DNA of 64,000 bases, from contig NZ_JAEMHM010000010.1 in the NCBI RefSeq assembly GCF_016458275.1, positions 186,001-250,000 on the forward strand, given 5' to 3'. Within the stretch, counting starts at the first letter, position 1. Each line of letters opens with the position of its first letter. Source of the stretch: Geomesophilobacter sediminis (GTDB lineage: Bacteria; Desulfobacterota; Desulfuromonadia; Geobacterales; Geobacteraceae). The notes under the pieces were generated by a model that saw only the letters and a list, made by a program, of their open reading frames with translations, was not told where the DNA came from and did not search any database. Made by a program: the position numbers and the translations under genes. This document shows, piece after piece, positions 44,820 to 53,982 of this stretch.

Positions 44820-46178
44820 ATGAAGAAAGCGTTAGGTTTTATCGCCGCATCACTTTGCGTGGCCGCGCCGGCCATGGCCGACAGTACGCAGCCCAACACC
44901 GACTTCAACCCGTCCGGGGACGTCTCCCCGGGGGTGTACGGAAAGATGTCCTACCCGGTCACCAGCAAATTCAAGCTCTCCATCGGCGGTTACGTCAAGC
45001 TCGACTACGCCTACAACACCGAGAACTTCGGTGCCACCGGCATCATCTCCCCGGGCTCCGGCGCCGCTCCTTCCGCGAAACTCGGCAACAACGTCACCGA
45101 CCAGTCCGTGTTCGGCGTCAACCAGTCCCGTATCTGGTTCAAGGCCGACGGTCCCACCCTCCTCGGGGCGAAGACCACTGGCTACCTCGAAGGGGATTTC
45201 TACGGCGGGAGCGCGGCTGCCACCGAGAGCCCCATTTTCAGGATGCGTCATGCCTACGGTGCCGCGGACTGGACCAACACCCAGGTCCTCTTCGGTCAGT
45301 ACTGGGATATGTTCGCCCCGATGATCGCCAACACCCAGGACTTCCGTTGCGGTTCCCCCTACGGCGCACCGAACTCCCCGCGCATCCCGCAGATCAGGAT
45401 GACCCAGAGGTATAACCTCGACTCCGATCAGCAGGTGAAACTGGTGGTCGGCATCCAGGATCCGGCGCAGACCGGTGACAACAACACCGCTACCGGCGGC
45501 TACGGCCCCAACGCCAACTACGCGCTCCAGGCCTTCTACAGCAACAAGACCCTGGGTACCGCCCCGGGCTACTTCGGCCAGGCCATGAACCCGCTGACCG
45601 TCGGCCTCTTCGGCCTCTACGGCTCGGAGAAATCCCCGGGCGACAACGGCAAGGCCCTCGATACCTACGGCTACGGCGCCTACGCCTTCGTACCGGTCAT
45701 CGGCTCCAAAAACGGGATCAACGGCCGCGCCATGACCATGTCCCTGGAGGCGCAGACCTACATCGCCGCCAACCAGGCCTTCAACGGCTCGACCGAGGCC
45801 AACGTGCTCGGCAAACCGGCCGGAACGATCGGTTCCAACGGCCCCCTGGGCACCGCCACCACCGAGACCCAGACCCCGGCGAAGAACTGGGCGGCCACCG
45901 CTCAGATCATCTTCTACCCGACCCAGAACCTCGGCCTGACCGGCGGCTGGGGCCGCCGTAGCGCCCTGAGCCAGGACGACTACAAGGCAAACGGCGCGGT
46001 TTACCAGCGCTACACCCAGGAGGCGTACGCCAACGCCGCCTACGACTTCAACGCCGCAATCCGGGTCGCCGCCGAGTACCAGAACTTCCACACCGTGTAC
46101 GGCAACGCCGCAACCGCTACCAAGCGCGCCGAGGGGACCGACAACACCTACCGCCTCGCCGCTTACTACTTCTTCTAA
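44820..46178 (+). CDS. Outer-membrane porin
   Basis: A 452-aa protein with a clear signal peptide (first 21 residues, cleaved after PAMA). The mature chain alternates hydrophobic and polar residues, has the opening strand KFKLSIGGYVKLDYAYNT, and ends in the aromatic strand NTYRLAAYYFF, with C-terminal Phe as in trimeric porins. It resembles DcaP-like or OmpJ-type porins, but I cannot say which. The ribosome site is CAGGGAGGGAACACACACA. It is a single-gene transcript ending at the 46228 terminator. Its promoter shares elements with that of the Cys peptides downstream. Confidence 0.85.
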   Translation: MKKALGFIAASLCVAAPAMADSTQPNTDFNPSGDVSPGVYGKMSYPVTSKFKLSIGGYVKLDYAYNTENFGATGIISPGSGAAPSAKLGNNVTDQSVFGVNQSRIWFKADGPTLLGAKTTGYLEGDFYGGSAAATESPIFRMRHAYGAADWTNTQVLFGQYWDMFAPMIANTQDFRCGSPYGAPNSPRIPQIRMTQRYNLDSDQQVKLVVGIQDPAQTGDNNTATGGYGPNANYALQAFYSNKTLGTAPGYFGQAMNPLTVGLFGLYGSEKSPGDNGKALDTYGYGAYAFVPVIGSKNGINGRAMTMSLEAQTYIAANQAFNGSTEANVLGKPAGTIGSNGPLGTATTETQTPAKNWAATAQIIFYPTQNLGLTGGWGRRSALSQDDYKANGAVYQRYTQEAYANAAYDFNAAIRVAAEYQNFHTVYGNAATATKRAEGTDNTYRLAAYYFF

Positions 46179-46227
46179 GCTCGAAATACCACGACTGCGA
46201 CCAACAGTAAGTTGGATCTTGTGATTT

Positions 46228-46254
46228 GGGGGGAGGGGTCCCCCCTTTTTTTTT
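46228..46254 (+). terminator. Terminator of the porin gene
   Basis: GGGGGG (46228-46233) pairs with CCCCCC (46240-46245), followed by nine T residues. Confidence 0.85.
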
Positions 46255-46320
46255 GTGCGCGCGCCGGCGCCGGAGACGATCCGGCATCCTCCCGGCAGCG
46301 GCCCGCGAATTTTTTTCCGG

Positions 46321-46353
46321 CCTTAAGGTTCAATTAATTCTGGTGCGGTATCT
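46321..46353 (+). promoter_or_regulatory. Predicted promoter of the Cys-peptide genes, same boxes as the porin
   Basis: CCTTAAGGTTC (46321-46331), then ATTAA at 11-bp spacing and TATCT at 46349-46353. The distance from the first box to the -10 is identical to that at 44479. Leader about 100 nt. Confidence 0.5.
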
Positions 46354-46457
46354 CTGGCTCACGTTAAAGAGCGGCGATGGAACGAACCGGGTATCCGGCG
46401 CTCCACGATTCCATTCGGGTCGCAACGACCCACCACCAAGGAAAAGAGGGACCCACC

Positions 46458-46724
46458 ATGAAAAAGACCATCCTGACACTGGTTGTTTCGGCAGCGCTTG
46501 TCGCCTCCGCAGTCACCGCGTTTGCCGCGGACCAAGGTAAGGACGCCTGCCTGCTCAACTCGGAAAACTGCTCCTCCCGGAGCCTGAGCATCACCGAGAT
46601 CATCGCCCGCCTGAAGACGGAGATCGGCAAGGGGAGCTCGGTCTATACGGCCGACGAGCTCAGGGTCCTGAACGGCAAACTGTCCGAGTACCAGAACTTC
46701 CTGGAAAAGATGCAGGAAAGCTAG
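46458..46724 (+). CDS. Periplasmic two-cysteine peptide, first of a tandem pair
   Basis: An 88-aa precursor starting at MKKTILTLVV (GAAAAGAGGGACCCACC upstream). The signal peptide ends at AFAA, leaving about 64 residues. Mature landmarks are GKDACLLNSENC, with two cysteines seven residues apart, then IIARLKTEIGKG and YTADELRVLNGKL. It is about 50% identical to the next gene. The two cysteines could form a disulfide in the periplasm. Family unknown. Its promoter matches that of the porin, and an OmpR/kinase pair and efflux genes follow, so a role in envelope stress is plausible but unproven. Confidence 0.7.
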   Translation: MKKTILTLVVSAALVASAVTAFAADQGKDACLLNSENCSSRSLSITEIIARLKTEIGKGSSVYTADELRVLNGKLSEYQNFLEKMQES

Positions 46725-46777
46725 AAGATCGCGCAGCCGCGCCCCCGGCGCAGTCAACACATGAAAAGGAGCACCCC

Positions 46778-47047
46778 ATGAAGAAGAAAGCCGTCGTCAT
46801 CGCCGTATTTGCCCTTGCCCTCGCCGCCCCGCTGGCCGCCTTTGCCGCCGAAGACAGCGGCAAGGACCTCTGCCTGCTCAACTCGGACAACTGCCCCAAC
46901 CGTCAGATGGACATCCTCCAGATCATCGCCAAGCTGAAGTCGGAGATCGGGAAAGGGACCCGGATCTACACTCCGGACGAGCTCAACATCCTGAACGGCA
47001 AGCTGGCAAGCTACGAGTACGACCTCGACCAGCTGCAGAAGAACTAG
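46778..47047 (+). CDS. Periplasmic two-cysteine peptide, second of a tandem pair
   Basis: An 89-aa paralogue of the previous gene, 53 bp downstream, with ribosome site GAAAAGGAGCACCCC. The signal peptide ends at AFAA. The conserved pattern GKDLCLLNSDNC, IIAKLKSEIGKG, YTPDELNILNGKL recurs with conservative changes, consistent with duplication followed by divergence under constraint. It has no membrane segment after the signal. Function unknown; the strong helical propensity of the C-terminal half suggests a small helical bundle. Confidence 0.7.
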   Translation: MKKKAVVIAVFALALAAPLAAFAAEDSGKDLCLLNSDNCPNRQMDILQIIAKLKSEIGKGTRIYTPDELNILNGKLASYEYDLDQLQKN

Positions 47048-47134
47048 GGCAGCGGGAACCGGCACCGGCGCCCTGGCATCGGCCATCGGCGGTGCAACGG
47101 CAGAACCTTCCTCTTAAACAAAAACGTATTTCCC

Positions 47135-47172
47135 GAAGCCTCCCTGCCGGTCCGAGCCGACGGGGGGGCTTC
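47135..47172 (+). terminator. Possible terminator after the Cys peptides
   Basis: GAAGCCTCCC pairs with GGGGGGGCTTC with an inner CCGG/CCGA arm; only a short T/C run follows. It may attenuate rather than stop read-through into the regulator at 47385. Confidence 0.4.
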
Positions 47173-47384
47173 TCAGTGAGGGCTCGCGGCACAACGCTCC
47201 GGCAAAGACCGGTGCGGCCGACCGCGCCCCTCGATCCCCTTGCCAACCAAAGGCAAAGGTGGAATCATGTCGGTCTTCTACCGTTTCCGGGCCGAAGCTG
47301 CAGCAGGCCCGGCCATCCCTTCCCCCGCCAACGGGGGTGCCGCCAGAGCGTCACAACGGGCCGCTACGGCAGCGGAGGAAATAA

Positions 47385-48047
47385 GTGCGGTTACTACTTG
47401 TCGAAGACGACCGGATGTTCGGGGAAGCGTTGCAGCAGAACCTGCGTCTGGACGGATTCACCGTGGACTGGGTACAGACGGCGGAAGACGCCGAAGTCGC
47501 CCTGTCCACCGCAGAATACGCCGTCATGCTCCTCGACCTGGGGCTTCCCGCCAAAAGCGGATTCGATCTTCTGAGCGAGATCCGGGCCCAGAACAACCCC
47601 CAGCCGATCATCGTCATCACGGCCCGGGACGCGCGCCGGGACCGGATCCGCGGGCTCGACTACGGGGCGGACGACTACCAGGTGAAGCCCTTTGACTCCG
47701 ACGAGCTCGCGGCGCGCATCCGGGCGGTCGCCCGCCGCAGCGTGGGGAGGTTCTCCTCCCTGCTCGCCCACGGGCCGGTCACCATGCGGCACGACACCCA
47801 CGAGGTGACCTGCCACGGCAAGCCGGTCACCCTCACCGCCAAAGAGTTCGCCATCCTGGCGGCACTCATGGAAAAACCGGGGGCGATCCTTTCCCAGGCA
47901 TCCCTGGAAGACCGGCTCTACGGCTGGGGGGACGAGGTGGCCTCCAACGCGGTCGAGGTGCACATCCACAACCTGAGGAAGAAACTGGGGAAGGAATTCA
48001 TCCGCACCGTGCGGGGGATCGGATACAAGATCGGAGACAACCTATGA
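47385..48047 (+). CDS. OmpR-family response regulator of the efflux operon
   Basis: A 220-aa regulator with a GTG start, fixed by GCGGAGGAAATAA just upstream and by the usual MRLLLVEDD opening. The receiver domain has phosphoacceptor Asp51 in LLDLGLP. The DNA-binding winged helix closes with IRTVRGIGYKI. It is of QseB/PmrA style. The stop overlaps the kinase start (ATGA, 48044-48047). It lies upstream of an RND efflux operon on the same strand, so it probably controls that operon, and it is a candidate to bind the boxes at 44479 and 46321. Confidence 0.93.
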   Translation: MRLLLVEDDRMFGEALQQNLRLDGFTVDWVQTAEDAEVALSTAEYAVMLLDLGLPAKSGFDLLSEIRAQNNPQPIIVITARDARRDRIRGLDYGADDYQVKPFDSDELAARIRAVARRSVGRFSSLLAHGPVTMRHDTHEVTCHGKPVTLTAKEFAILAALMEKPGAILSQASLEDRLYGWGDEVASNAVEVHIHNLRKKLGKEFIRTVRGIGYKIGDNL

Positions 48048-49396
48048 AATCGATTCGAGGCCTGCTTTTCACGGCGCTTCTGACCGGGCTCATCGCCGCG
48101 GTCGCTCTTACCGGCATGAGCGTCTACCTCCGGGTCCTCCACGAGCTGGACGTGGTGTTCGACTACCAGCTGAAAGAGGTCGCCTACGCGGCCACCATGG
48201 CCCACCCGGACCAGCTCTTGCTCCCGCTTCCCTCCGACTCGGCCAGCTACGAGCGGGAGGCGCGCCTGGCGGTGCAGATCTGGAAGGGGGACCAGCTGGT
48301 CTACGCCTCGAATCCGAAACGCCCGATCCCCAAGCAGAGACAGGGGTTGACGACCCTGTACCTCGACGACCGGCAGCCGGTGATGGGGTGGCGGGTCTAC
48401 ACCCTTTATTCCAAAGACAAGATGATCCAGGTTTCCCAGCCGCTGGAGGCCCGCCGCGAGGTGGGGATCGGCATGGCGTGGCGGTCGGTCCGTCCCCTGA
48501 TCGTGGCGGCCGGATTCCTGGTGGTCCTGGTGCTGGTCTCGGTCAGCTACGGCCTGCGGGGCCTCAAACGGGTCGCCTCCGACATCTCCTCCCGCTCCGC
48601 CACCTCGCTCGACCCGATCGAGGAGGCCGGACTCCCCCGCGAGGTCGTCCCCCTGGTGCACCGGATCAACGACCTCCTGAACCACCTGGGGCACGCCTTC
48701 GACGCCCAACACCGTTTCATCGCCGATGCCGCCCACGAGCTGCGCACCCCGCTCGCGGTAATCCAGCTGCAGGCGCAGTTTCTGGAGCGGAACACCGACG
48801 AGAAGGAGCGCGCCGAGGCCCACCGGCAGCTCAAAGGCGGGGTCCGCAGGGCCTCGCACATGGTCGGGCAGCTCCTCGCCCTGGCCCGTCTGGAGCCCGA
48901 GATGGGGGGGAGCGCCGATGAGCACCTCTCCCTGGACGACGAGGCGGGGGAAGTGGTCTTCGACCTGAAACCGCTTGCCGAGGCGAACGGGGTGAATCTC
49001 GCGCTCGACACCGACACCGCCTGGATGATCGGCGATCCGGAGGCGCTGCGGGCCCTCATCTACAACCTGGTCGACAACGCCATCCGCTACACCCCCGCCG
49101 GAGGCACGGTTGCCGTCACCGTGCGCCCCTCCGGAGTGAACGCCCTGCTCCAGGTAACCGATACCGGCCCCGGCATCCCCCCCGCAGAACGGGAGCGGGT
49201 CTTCGAACGCTTCTACCGCCTCCCCGGCACCTCCGCCGGCGGCAGCGGCCTGGGGCTGGCCATCGTCAAGTCCGCCCTGGACAAATTGAACGGAACCATC
49301 GCTCTCTCCGCCGGCGAACACGGAAACGGGCTCAAGGTGACGGTTTCCCTCCCCCGCGCCGGGGAGGAACCCACCGAAGCGCCGGAATCCGGCTGA
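48044..49396 (+). CDS. Sensor histidine kinase, partner of the 47385 regulator
   Basis: A 450-aa QseC/PmrB-style kinase. Membrane segments at about 7-27 and 150-170 enclose a periplasmic sensor of about 120 residues. After a HAMP-like linker comes HisKA with His231 in DAAHELRTPLAVIQ. The HATPase domain has NLVDNAIRYTP, DTGPGIP and GSGLGLAIV. Translationally coupled to the regulator. The periplasmic domain may sense envelope or antimicrobial stress, by analogy with similar kinases next to RND pumps. Confidence 0.93.
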   Translation: MKSIRGLLFTALLTGLIAAVALTGMSVYLRVLHELDVVFDYQLKEVAYAATMAHPDQLLLPLPSDSASYEREARLAVQIWKGDQLVYASNPKRPIPKQRQGLTTLYLDDRQPVMGWRVYTLYSKDKMIQVSQPLEARREVGIGMAWRSVRPLIVAAGFLVVLVLVSVSYGLRGLKRVASDISSRSATSLDPIEEAGLPREVVPLVHRINDLLNHLGHAFDAQHRFIADAAHELRTPLAVIQLQAQFLERNTDEKERAEAHRQLKGGVRRASHMVGQLLALARLEPEMGGSADEHLSLDDEAGEVVFDLKPLAEANGVNLALDTDTAWMIGDPEALRALIYNLVDNAIRYTPAGGTVAVTVRPSGVNALLQVTDTGPGIPPAERERVFERFYRLPGTSAGGSGLGLAIVKSALDKLNGTIALSAGEHGNGLKVTVSLPRAGEEPTEAPESG

Positions 49397-49481
49397 TCCC
49401 ACGCACCGGCCGATGCCTCCCGCATCGGCCGGCACTCTCCAACCAGACAACCCACACAGAACCAAGTCGGAGTGACAAAGC

Positions 49482-50777
49482 ATGTTTTTGGACCGGAAAA
49501 AACTCCTCGGGCCGAAGTGCGTCCTGACCACCGGTGCCGCGGCACTGATCGCCGGAGCGCTCCTGTTCGCCCTGAAGTCGGGGAAACCGGCCGCCCAGCG
49601 GCCAGGCGCCGACAACCAGGCGGTATCGGTAGCCGTCGCCAAGGTCGACGTGGAAGACCTCAACGACGAAGTGAACCTGACCGCGGACCTCAAGCCCAAC
49701 CAGGAAGTGGAAGTGATGGCCAAGGTGGCGGGCTACGTGAAGGCGATCTACGTCGACATCGGCAGCCAGGTCCACAAGGGGCAGCTTCTGGCCGAGCTGG
49801 AAGTCCCCGAGCTCGCCGACGACCTGACCCGCGCCAAGGCGGCGCTCAAGCGGACCGAAGCCGAGGCCGAGCGCGCCAAAAGCGAGCTGAACCGGGCCCA
49901 GTCCGCCTACAACATCGCGCGGCTCTCCTATTCGCGCCTCTCCAATGTGGCGTCCCAGCGGCCGGGGCTCGTGGCACAGCAGGAACTGGACGACGTGAAG
50001 AGCAGGGAACTTGCCGCCGAGGCCCAGGTCGCCTCGGCGCAGTCGAGCCTCGCGGCGGCCCACGAGCAGATCCAGGAAAACCAGGCGGCGCTCGCCAAGA
50101 TCCGGACCATCATCGACTATTCCCGGGTGACCGCCCCGTTCGACGGCGTGGTCACCAAGCGCTACGCCGATACCGGTTCCATGATCCAGGCCGGCACCGC
50201 CTCGCAGACCCAGGCGATGCCGGTGGTCCGGCTCTCCCAGCTCAACCTGCTCCGGATCACGGTGCCGGTCCCGGAACCGGACGTCCCGGTGGTCCGCGTC
50301 GGCGGGGACGTCCAGGTGAACGTCCCGACCGTGAAGCGGCTCTTCCCTGGCAAGGTGGCCCGATTTGCCGACAAGGTAAACGAAAGCACCCGCACCATGA
50401 ACACCGAGATCGACGTCCCCAACGACGGCCACCTCCTGGTCCCCGGCATGTTCGCCGAGGTGAAGCTGAGCCTGGGGCGGCGCCGCGGGGTGCTTACCGT
50501 GCCGGTGGCGGCGGTGGATGTGGCCAAGGAGAAGGATGCGGCCGGCGGCGCCGGGAACGGGTCCGCCGCCGAGCGGGTCGGCACCGTGCTGGTGGTCTCC
50601 CCCGACAACCACCTCCGGCTGCAGCAGGTGCGGATCGGTCTGGAGACCGCCACCCGGGTGGAGATCCTCTCGGGGCTCAACCAGGGTGAGTTGGTGGTGG
50701 TCGGAGGGCGCTCGTCGCTGCAACCGGGCCAGGCGGTGCTCCCCAAGCTGACCGCTCTCGGCGCCGGCAAGGCCTGA
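49482..50777 (+). CDS. RND efflux periplasmic adaptor (membrane fusion protein)
   Basis: A 431-aa adaptor. A single N-terminal membrane segment (about 17-30) is followed by the split lipoyl domain (EVEVMAKVAGYVKAIYVDIGSQVHKGQLL at about 70-98 in two pieces), a long alpha-hairpin (about 105-205) and the beta-barrel domain with VTAPFDGVV. It bridges the inner-membrane pump and the outer-membrane channel. It begins 85 bp after the kinase and lies 16 bp before the pump gene, forming a three-gene efflux operon. Confidence 0.92.
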   Translation: MFLDRKKLLGPKCVLTTGAAALIAGALLFALKSGKPAAQRPGADNQAVSVAVAKVDVEDLNDEVNLTADLKPNQEVEVMAKVAGYVKAIYVDIGSQVHKGQLLAELEVPELADDLTRAKAALKRTEAEAERAKSELNRAQSAYNIARLSYSRLSNVASQRPGLVAQQELDDVKSRELAAEAQVASAQSSLAAAHEQIQENQAALAKIRTIIDYSRVTAPFDGVVTKRYADTGSMIQAGTASQTQAMPVVRLSQLNLLRITVPVPEPDVPVVRVGGDVQVNVPTVKRLFPGKVARFADKVNESTRTMNTEIDVPNDGHLLVPGMFAEVKLSLGRRRGVLTVPVAAVDVAKEKDAAGGAGNGSAAERVGTVLVVSPDNHLRLQQVRIGLETATRVEILSGLNQGELVVVGGRSSLQPGQAVLPKLTALGAGKA

Positions 50778-50793
50778 GGGAGGATTACCGACC

Positions 50794-53700
50794 ATGTCCC
50801 GCTTCGCGATCCGTAATCCCTATTTCATCGTCGTCGTCTGTCTCATCGTGCTCGTGGTGGGGGCGAACAGCCTCAACCGGATGCCGGTGGACATGTTCCC
50901 CTCCATGAACATCCCGGTGGTCGTGGTGGCCACCTTCTACTCCGGCATGGCGCCGGAGCAGATCGAAACCGACATCACCAGCAGCTTCGAGCGCTTCTTC
51001 ACCCTGGCGAGCGGGGTGGAGCACATCGAGTCCCGCTCGCTGGCCGGCGTCAGCGTCATCAAGGTCTACTTCCAGCCCGGATCGAACCCGGACTCGGCGG
51101 TCACCTCGATCTCGAACCTCGCCATGGCGCAGCTGCGCCGCCTCCCGCCGGGGACCCTCCCCCCGGTCGTGCTGAAGTTCGACGCCTCCAGCCTCCCGGT
51201 CTGCCTGGTCACCCTCAAGGGGGAGGGGCTCAACGAGACCGCGCTGCGCGACCTGGCCCAGTTCCAGGTGCGTAACCAGATCGCCGGGGTCCCCGGTGCG
51301 AGCGTCCCGCCGCCGTTTGGCGGCAAGTACCGGCAGATCATGGTCTACACCGACCCGCACCAGCTCGAGGCCCACCAGCTAAGCCCGATGGACGTGGTCC
51401 GCTCCATCAACGAGTCCAACCTGATCCTCCCCTCGGGTGACGCCCAGATCGGCCCGCTCGATTACAACATCTACGCGAACAGCCAGCTCGACACCATGGA
51501 CCAGATCCAGAACCTCCCGATCAAGATGGTCGGGCAGGCGCCGGTGCGGGTCGGCGACGTCGCCCGGGTGGAGGACGGCCACCAGATCCAGACCAACGTG
51601 GTCCGGGTGGACGGGCAGCGCTCGGTCTACCTCCCGGTCATGAAGCAGGGGGGGGACACCAACACCATCGCCGTGGTCGACGGGATCAAGTCGGCGCTCA
51701 CCCGCCTCTTCGACGTCCCCAGAAACCTGGTCAGCAAGGTAGTCTTCGACCAGTCGGAGTTCGTGAAGACCGCCATCGAAACCCTGATCCACGAGGGGAC
51801 CCTCGGCCTCATCCTCACCTCGGTGATGATCCTGGTCTTTCTGGGGAGCATGCGCGCCACCGTGGCGGTCTTCTTCTCCATTCCGCTGTCCGCCCTGGCC
51901 ACCTTCATCGCCCTGCAGATGGGGGGAGGCTCCATCAACTCCATGGTGCTCGGCGGGCTCGCGCTGGTCTTTTCCCGGCTGATCGACAACTCGGTCGTCG
52001 TGCTGGAGAACATCTACCGGCACCTGGAGGAGGGTGAGAGCCCGGAAGAGGCCGCGGAAAACGGCGGCCGGGAGGTGGCCCTGCCGGTCCTCGCCGCGAC
52101 GCTCACCACCGCGGTGGTCTTCTTCCCGGTCACCTTCCTCTACGGGGTGAGCAAGTTCCTCTTCTCGGCCCTGGCGCTCGCCGTCGTCCTCGCCCTGGTC
52201 GCCTCCTACGTGGTGGCGCTCACCGTGGTGCCGCTTTTCTGCGCCCGCTTCATCAAGGCCCCCTCCCACCACGGCACCCCCTCTACCGAGATCCCGGTCA
52301 TGGTGGAGGTGAAGGAACAGCACGAAACCTGGGGCGAGCGGTTCAACATCTGGTTCAACGACCGGTTCGAGAGCTTCCTCAAGGGGTACGACCGGATGGT
52401 GGGGGTCGCCCTGCGCCGTCCCTGGGCCGTGCTGGGGGGCTTCGCCGCGCTGTTCGCCCTCTCCCTGGCGCTCTTCCCGCTGATGGGGCTCTCCTTTTTC
52501 CCCCGCACCGACGCCGGCCAGTTCGTGATCAACCTCAAGGCCCCCTCCGGCACCCGGCTCACCCTGACCGAGGAGGAGGTCGCCAAGGTGGAGGCGCTGA
52601 TCCGCAAGGAGGTCGCCCCCGAAGAGCTGGGGATGATCGTCTCCAACATCGGGGCCGCCGCCGACTTCTCCGCGATCTACACCCCCAACTCCACGGTCCA
52701 CACCGCCTTCGTGCAGGTGAGCCTGAAACCGGAACACAAGACCAGCAGTTTCGAGTACATGGACCGGATCAAGAAGAAGATCGGGACCGAGCTCCCCGAA
52801 CTCACGAGCTACTTCCAGTCGGGGAGCCTCACCGACGCGGTGCTGAACATGGGGATGCCCGCGCCGATCGACGTGCAGGTGGCCGGCTCCAACCAGGCCG
52901 ACGCCTTCAAGACCGCACAGCAGCTCGCCGCCAAGATCCGGCAGCTCCCCAACGTAGCCGACGTCTACGTCCCGCAGGACCTCGACTATCCCGCCCTCAG
53001 GATGGACGTGGACCGGACCCGGGCGAGCCAGCTCGGTCTGAACCAGCGGGAGGTGGTGGATAACGTCATCACCGCGCTCACCTCCAACTCCATGATCAGC
53101 CCGAGCTTCTGGATGGACCCCAAGACCGGCAACGACTACATGCTCACGGTGCAGTACCCGGAAAACGAGATCAAGTCGATCGCCGACCTCTCGGCCATTC
53201 CGCTCAAGGCCCCCGGGAGCGCCGAGTCGACCCGGCTCGACATGATCAGCTCCCTCACCCGGACCACCTCCCCCACCGAGGTGGACCACTACCAGCTGCG
53301 CCGCACCATCGACATCTACGTCCGGACCCAGCACGAGGACCTGGGCCGGGTCGCCGGCGCCATCGACGGGATCATCGCCCAGACCAGGATCCCCCACGGG
53401 CTGAACGTGGCTTTGCGCGGCAGCGTGCAGGGGATGCGGGCCTCGTTCCAGAGCTTTGCCGGGGGCCTCGCGCTGGCGCTGCTTTTGGTCTACCTCATCC
53501 TGGTGGCGCAGTTCCGCTCGTTCGTCGACCCGTTCATCATCCTGATCGCGGTCCCACCCGCCGTTACCGGGGTCATCGCCACCCTGCTTTTGAGCGGGAC
53601 CACCCTGAACGTCATGTCGCTCATGGGGGTGGTCATGCTGGTGGGGATCGCCGTCTCCAACTCGATCCTGATCGTCGAGTTCATCCGGCACCTGCGCGAG

Positions 53701-53982
53701 CAGGGGACCGAACTCGGCGAGGCGGTGGTGGTCGCCTGCCGGGTCCGGCTCCGGCCGGTCCTGATGACCTCGCTGGCGACCATCATCGGGCTTTTGCCGA
53801 TGGCCCTGAAACTGGGGGCGGGGAGCGAGGCCTACGCGCCGCTGGCCCGCGCCATCCTCGGGGGGCTGACCGCCTCGGTCGCGCTCACCGTCTTTTTGGT
53901 CCCGGTCGCCTACCTGGTCATTCACCGCCCGCGCACCGCAACCGTTGCGGCGCCGGAGCCGGAGGTTTCCCAACATGCTTAA
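50794..53982 (+). CDS. RND efflux pump permease
   Basis: A 1062-aa inner-membrane pump of the AcrB/HAE superfamily with the usual length and the 12-segment layout: one segment near the N-terminus, five around 330-490, then the mirror image in the second half. It exports substrates using the proton gradient through the adaptor and outer-membrane channel. The motifs PFGGKY, GLALVFSRLIDNSVVVLENIYRHLE (about 385-410, in two pieces) and the second-half GVVMLVGIAVSNSILIVEF are present. The Asp in SRLIDNSVV corresponds to the proton-relay Asp of AcrB. Substrates are not predictable from sequence. Confidence 0.95.
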   Translation: MSRFAIRNPYFIVVVCLIVLVVGANSLNRMPVDMFPSMNIPVVVVATFYSGMAPEQIETDITSSFERFFTLASGVEHIESRSLAGVSVIKVYFQPGSNPDSAVTSISNLAMAQLRRLPPGTLPPVVLKFDASSLPVCLVTLKGEGLNETALRDLAQFQVRNQIAGVPGASVPPPFGGKYRQIMVYTDPHQLEAHQLSPMDVVRSINESNLILPSGDAQIGPLDYNIYANSQLDTMDQIQNLPIKMVGQAPVRVGDVARVEDGHQIQTNVVRVDGQRSVYLPVMKQGGDTNTIAVVDGIKSALTRLFDVPRNLVSKVVFDQSEFVKTAIETLIHEGTLGLILTSVMILVFLGSMRATVAVFFSIPLSALATFIALQMGGGSINSMVLGGLALVFSRLIDNSVVVLENIYRHLEEGESPEEAAENGGREVALPVLAATLTTAVVFFPVTFLYGVSKFLFSALALAVVLALVASYVVALTVVPLFCARFIKAPSHHGTPSTEIPVMVEVKEQHETWGERFNIWFNDRFESFLKGYDRMVGVALRRPWAVLGGFAALFALSLALFPLMGLSFFPRTDAGQFVINLKAPSGTRLTLTEEEVAKVEALIRKEVAPEELGMIVSNIGAAADFSAIYTPNSTVHTAFVQVSLKPEHKTSSFEYMDRIKKKIGTELPELTSYFQSGSLTDAVLNMGMPAPIDVQVAGSNQADAFKTAQQLAAKIRQLPNVADVYVPQDLDYPALRMDVDRTRASQLGLNQREVVDNVITALTSNSMISPSFWMDPKTGNDYMLTVQYPENEIKSIADLSAIPLKAPGSAESTRLDMISSLTRTTSPTEVDHYQLRRTIDIYVRTQHEDLGRVAGAIDGIIAQTRIPHGLNVALRGSVQGMRASFQSFAGGLALALLLVYLILVAQFRSFVDPFIILIAVPPAVTGVIATLLLSGTTLNVMSLMGVVMLVGIAVSNSILIVEFIRHLREQGTELGEAVVVACRVRLRPVLMTSLATIIGLLPMALKLGAGSEAYAPLARAILGGLTASVALTVFLVPVAYLVIHRPRTATVAAPEPEVSQHA

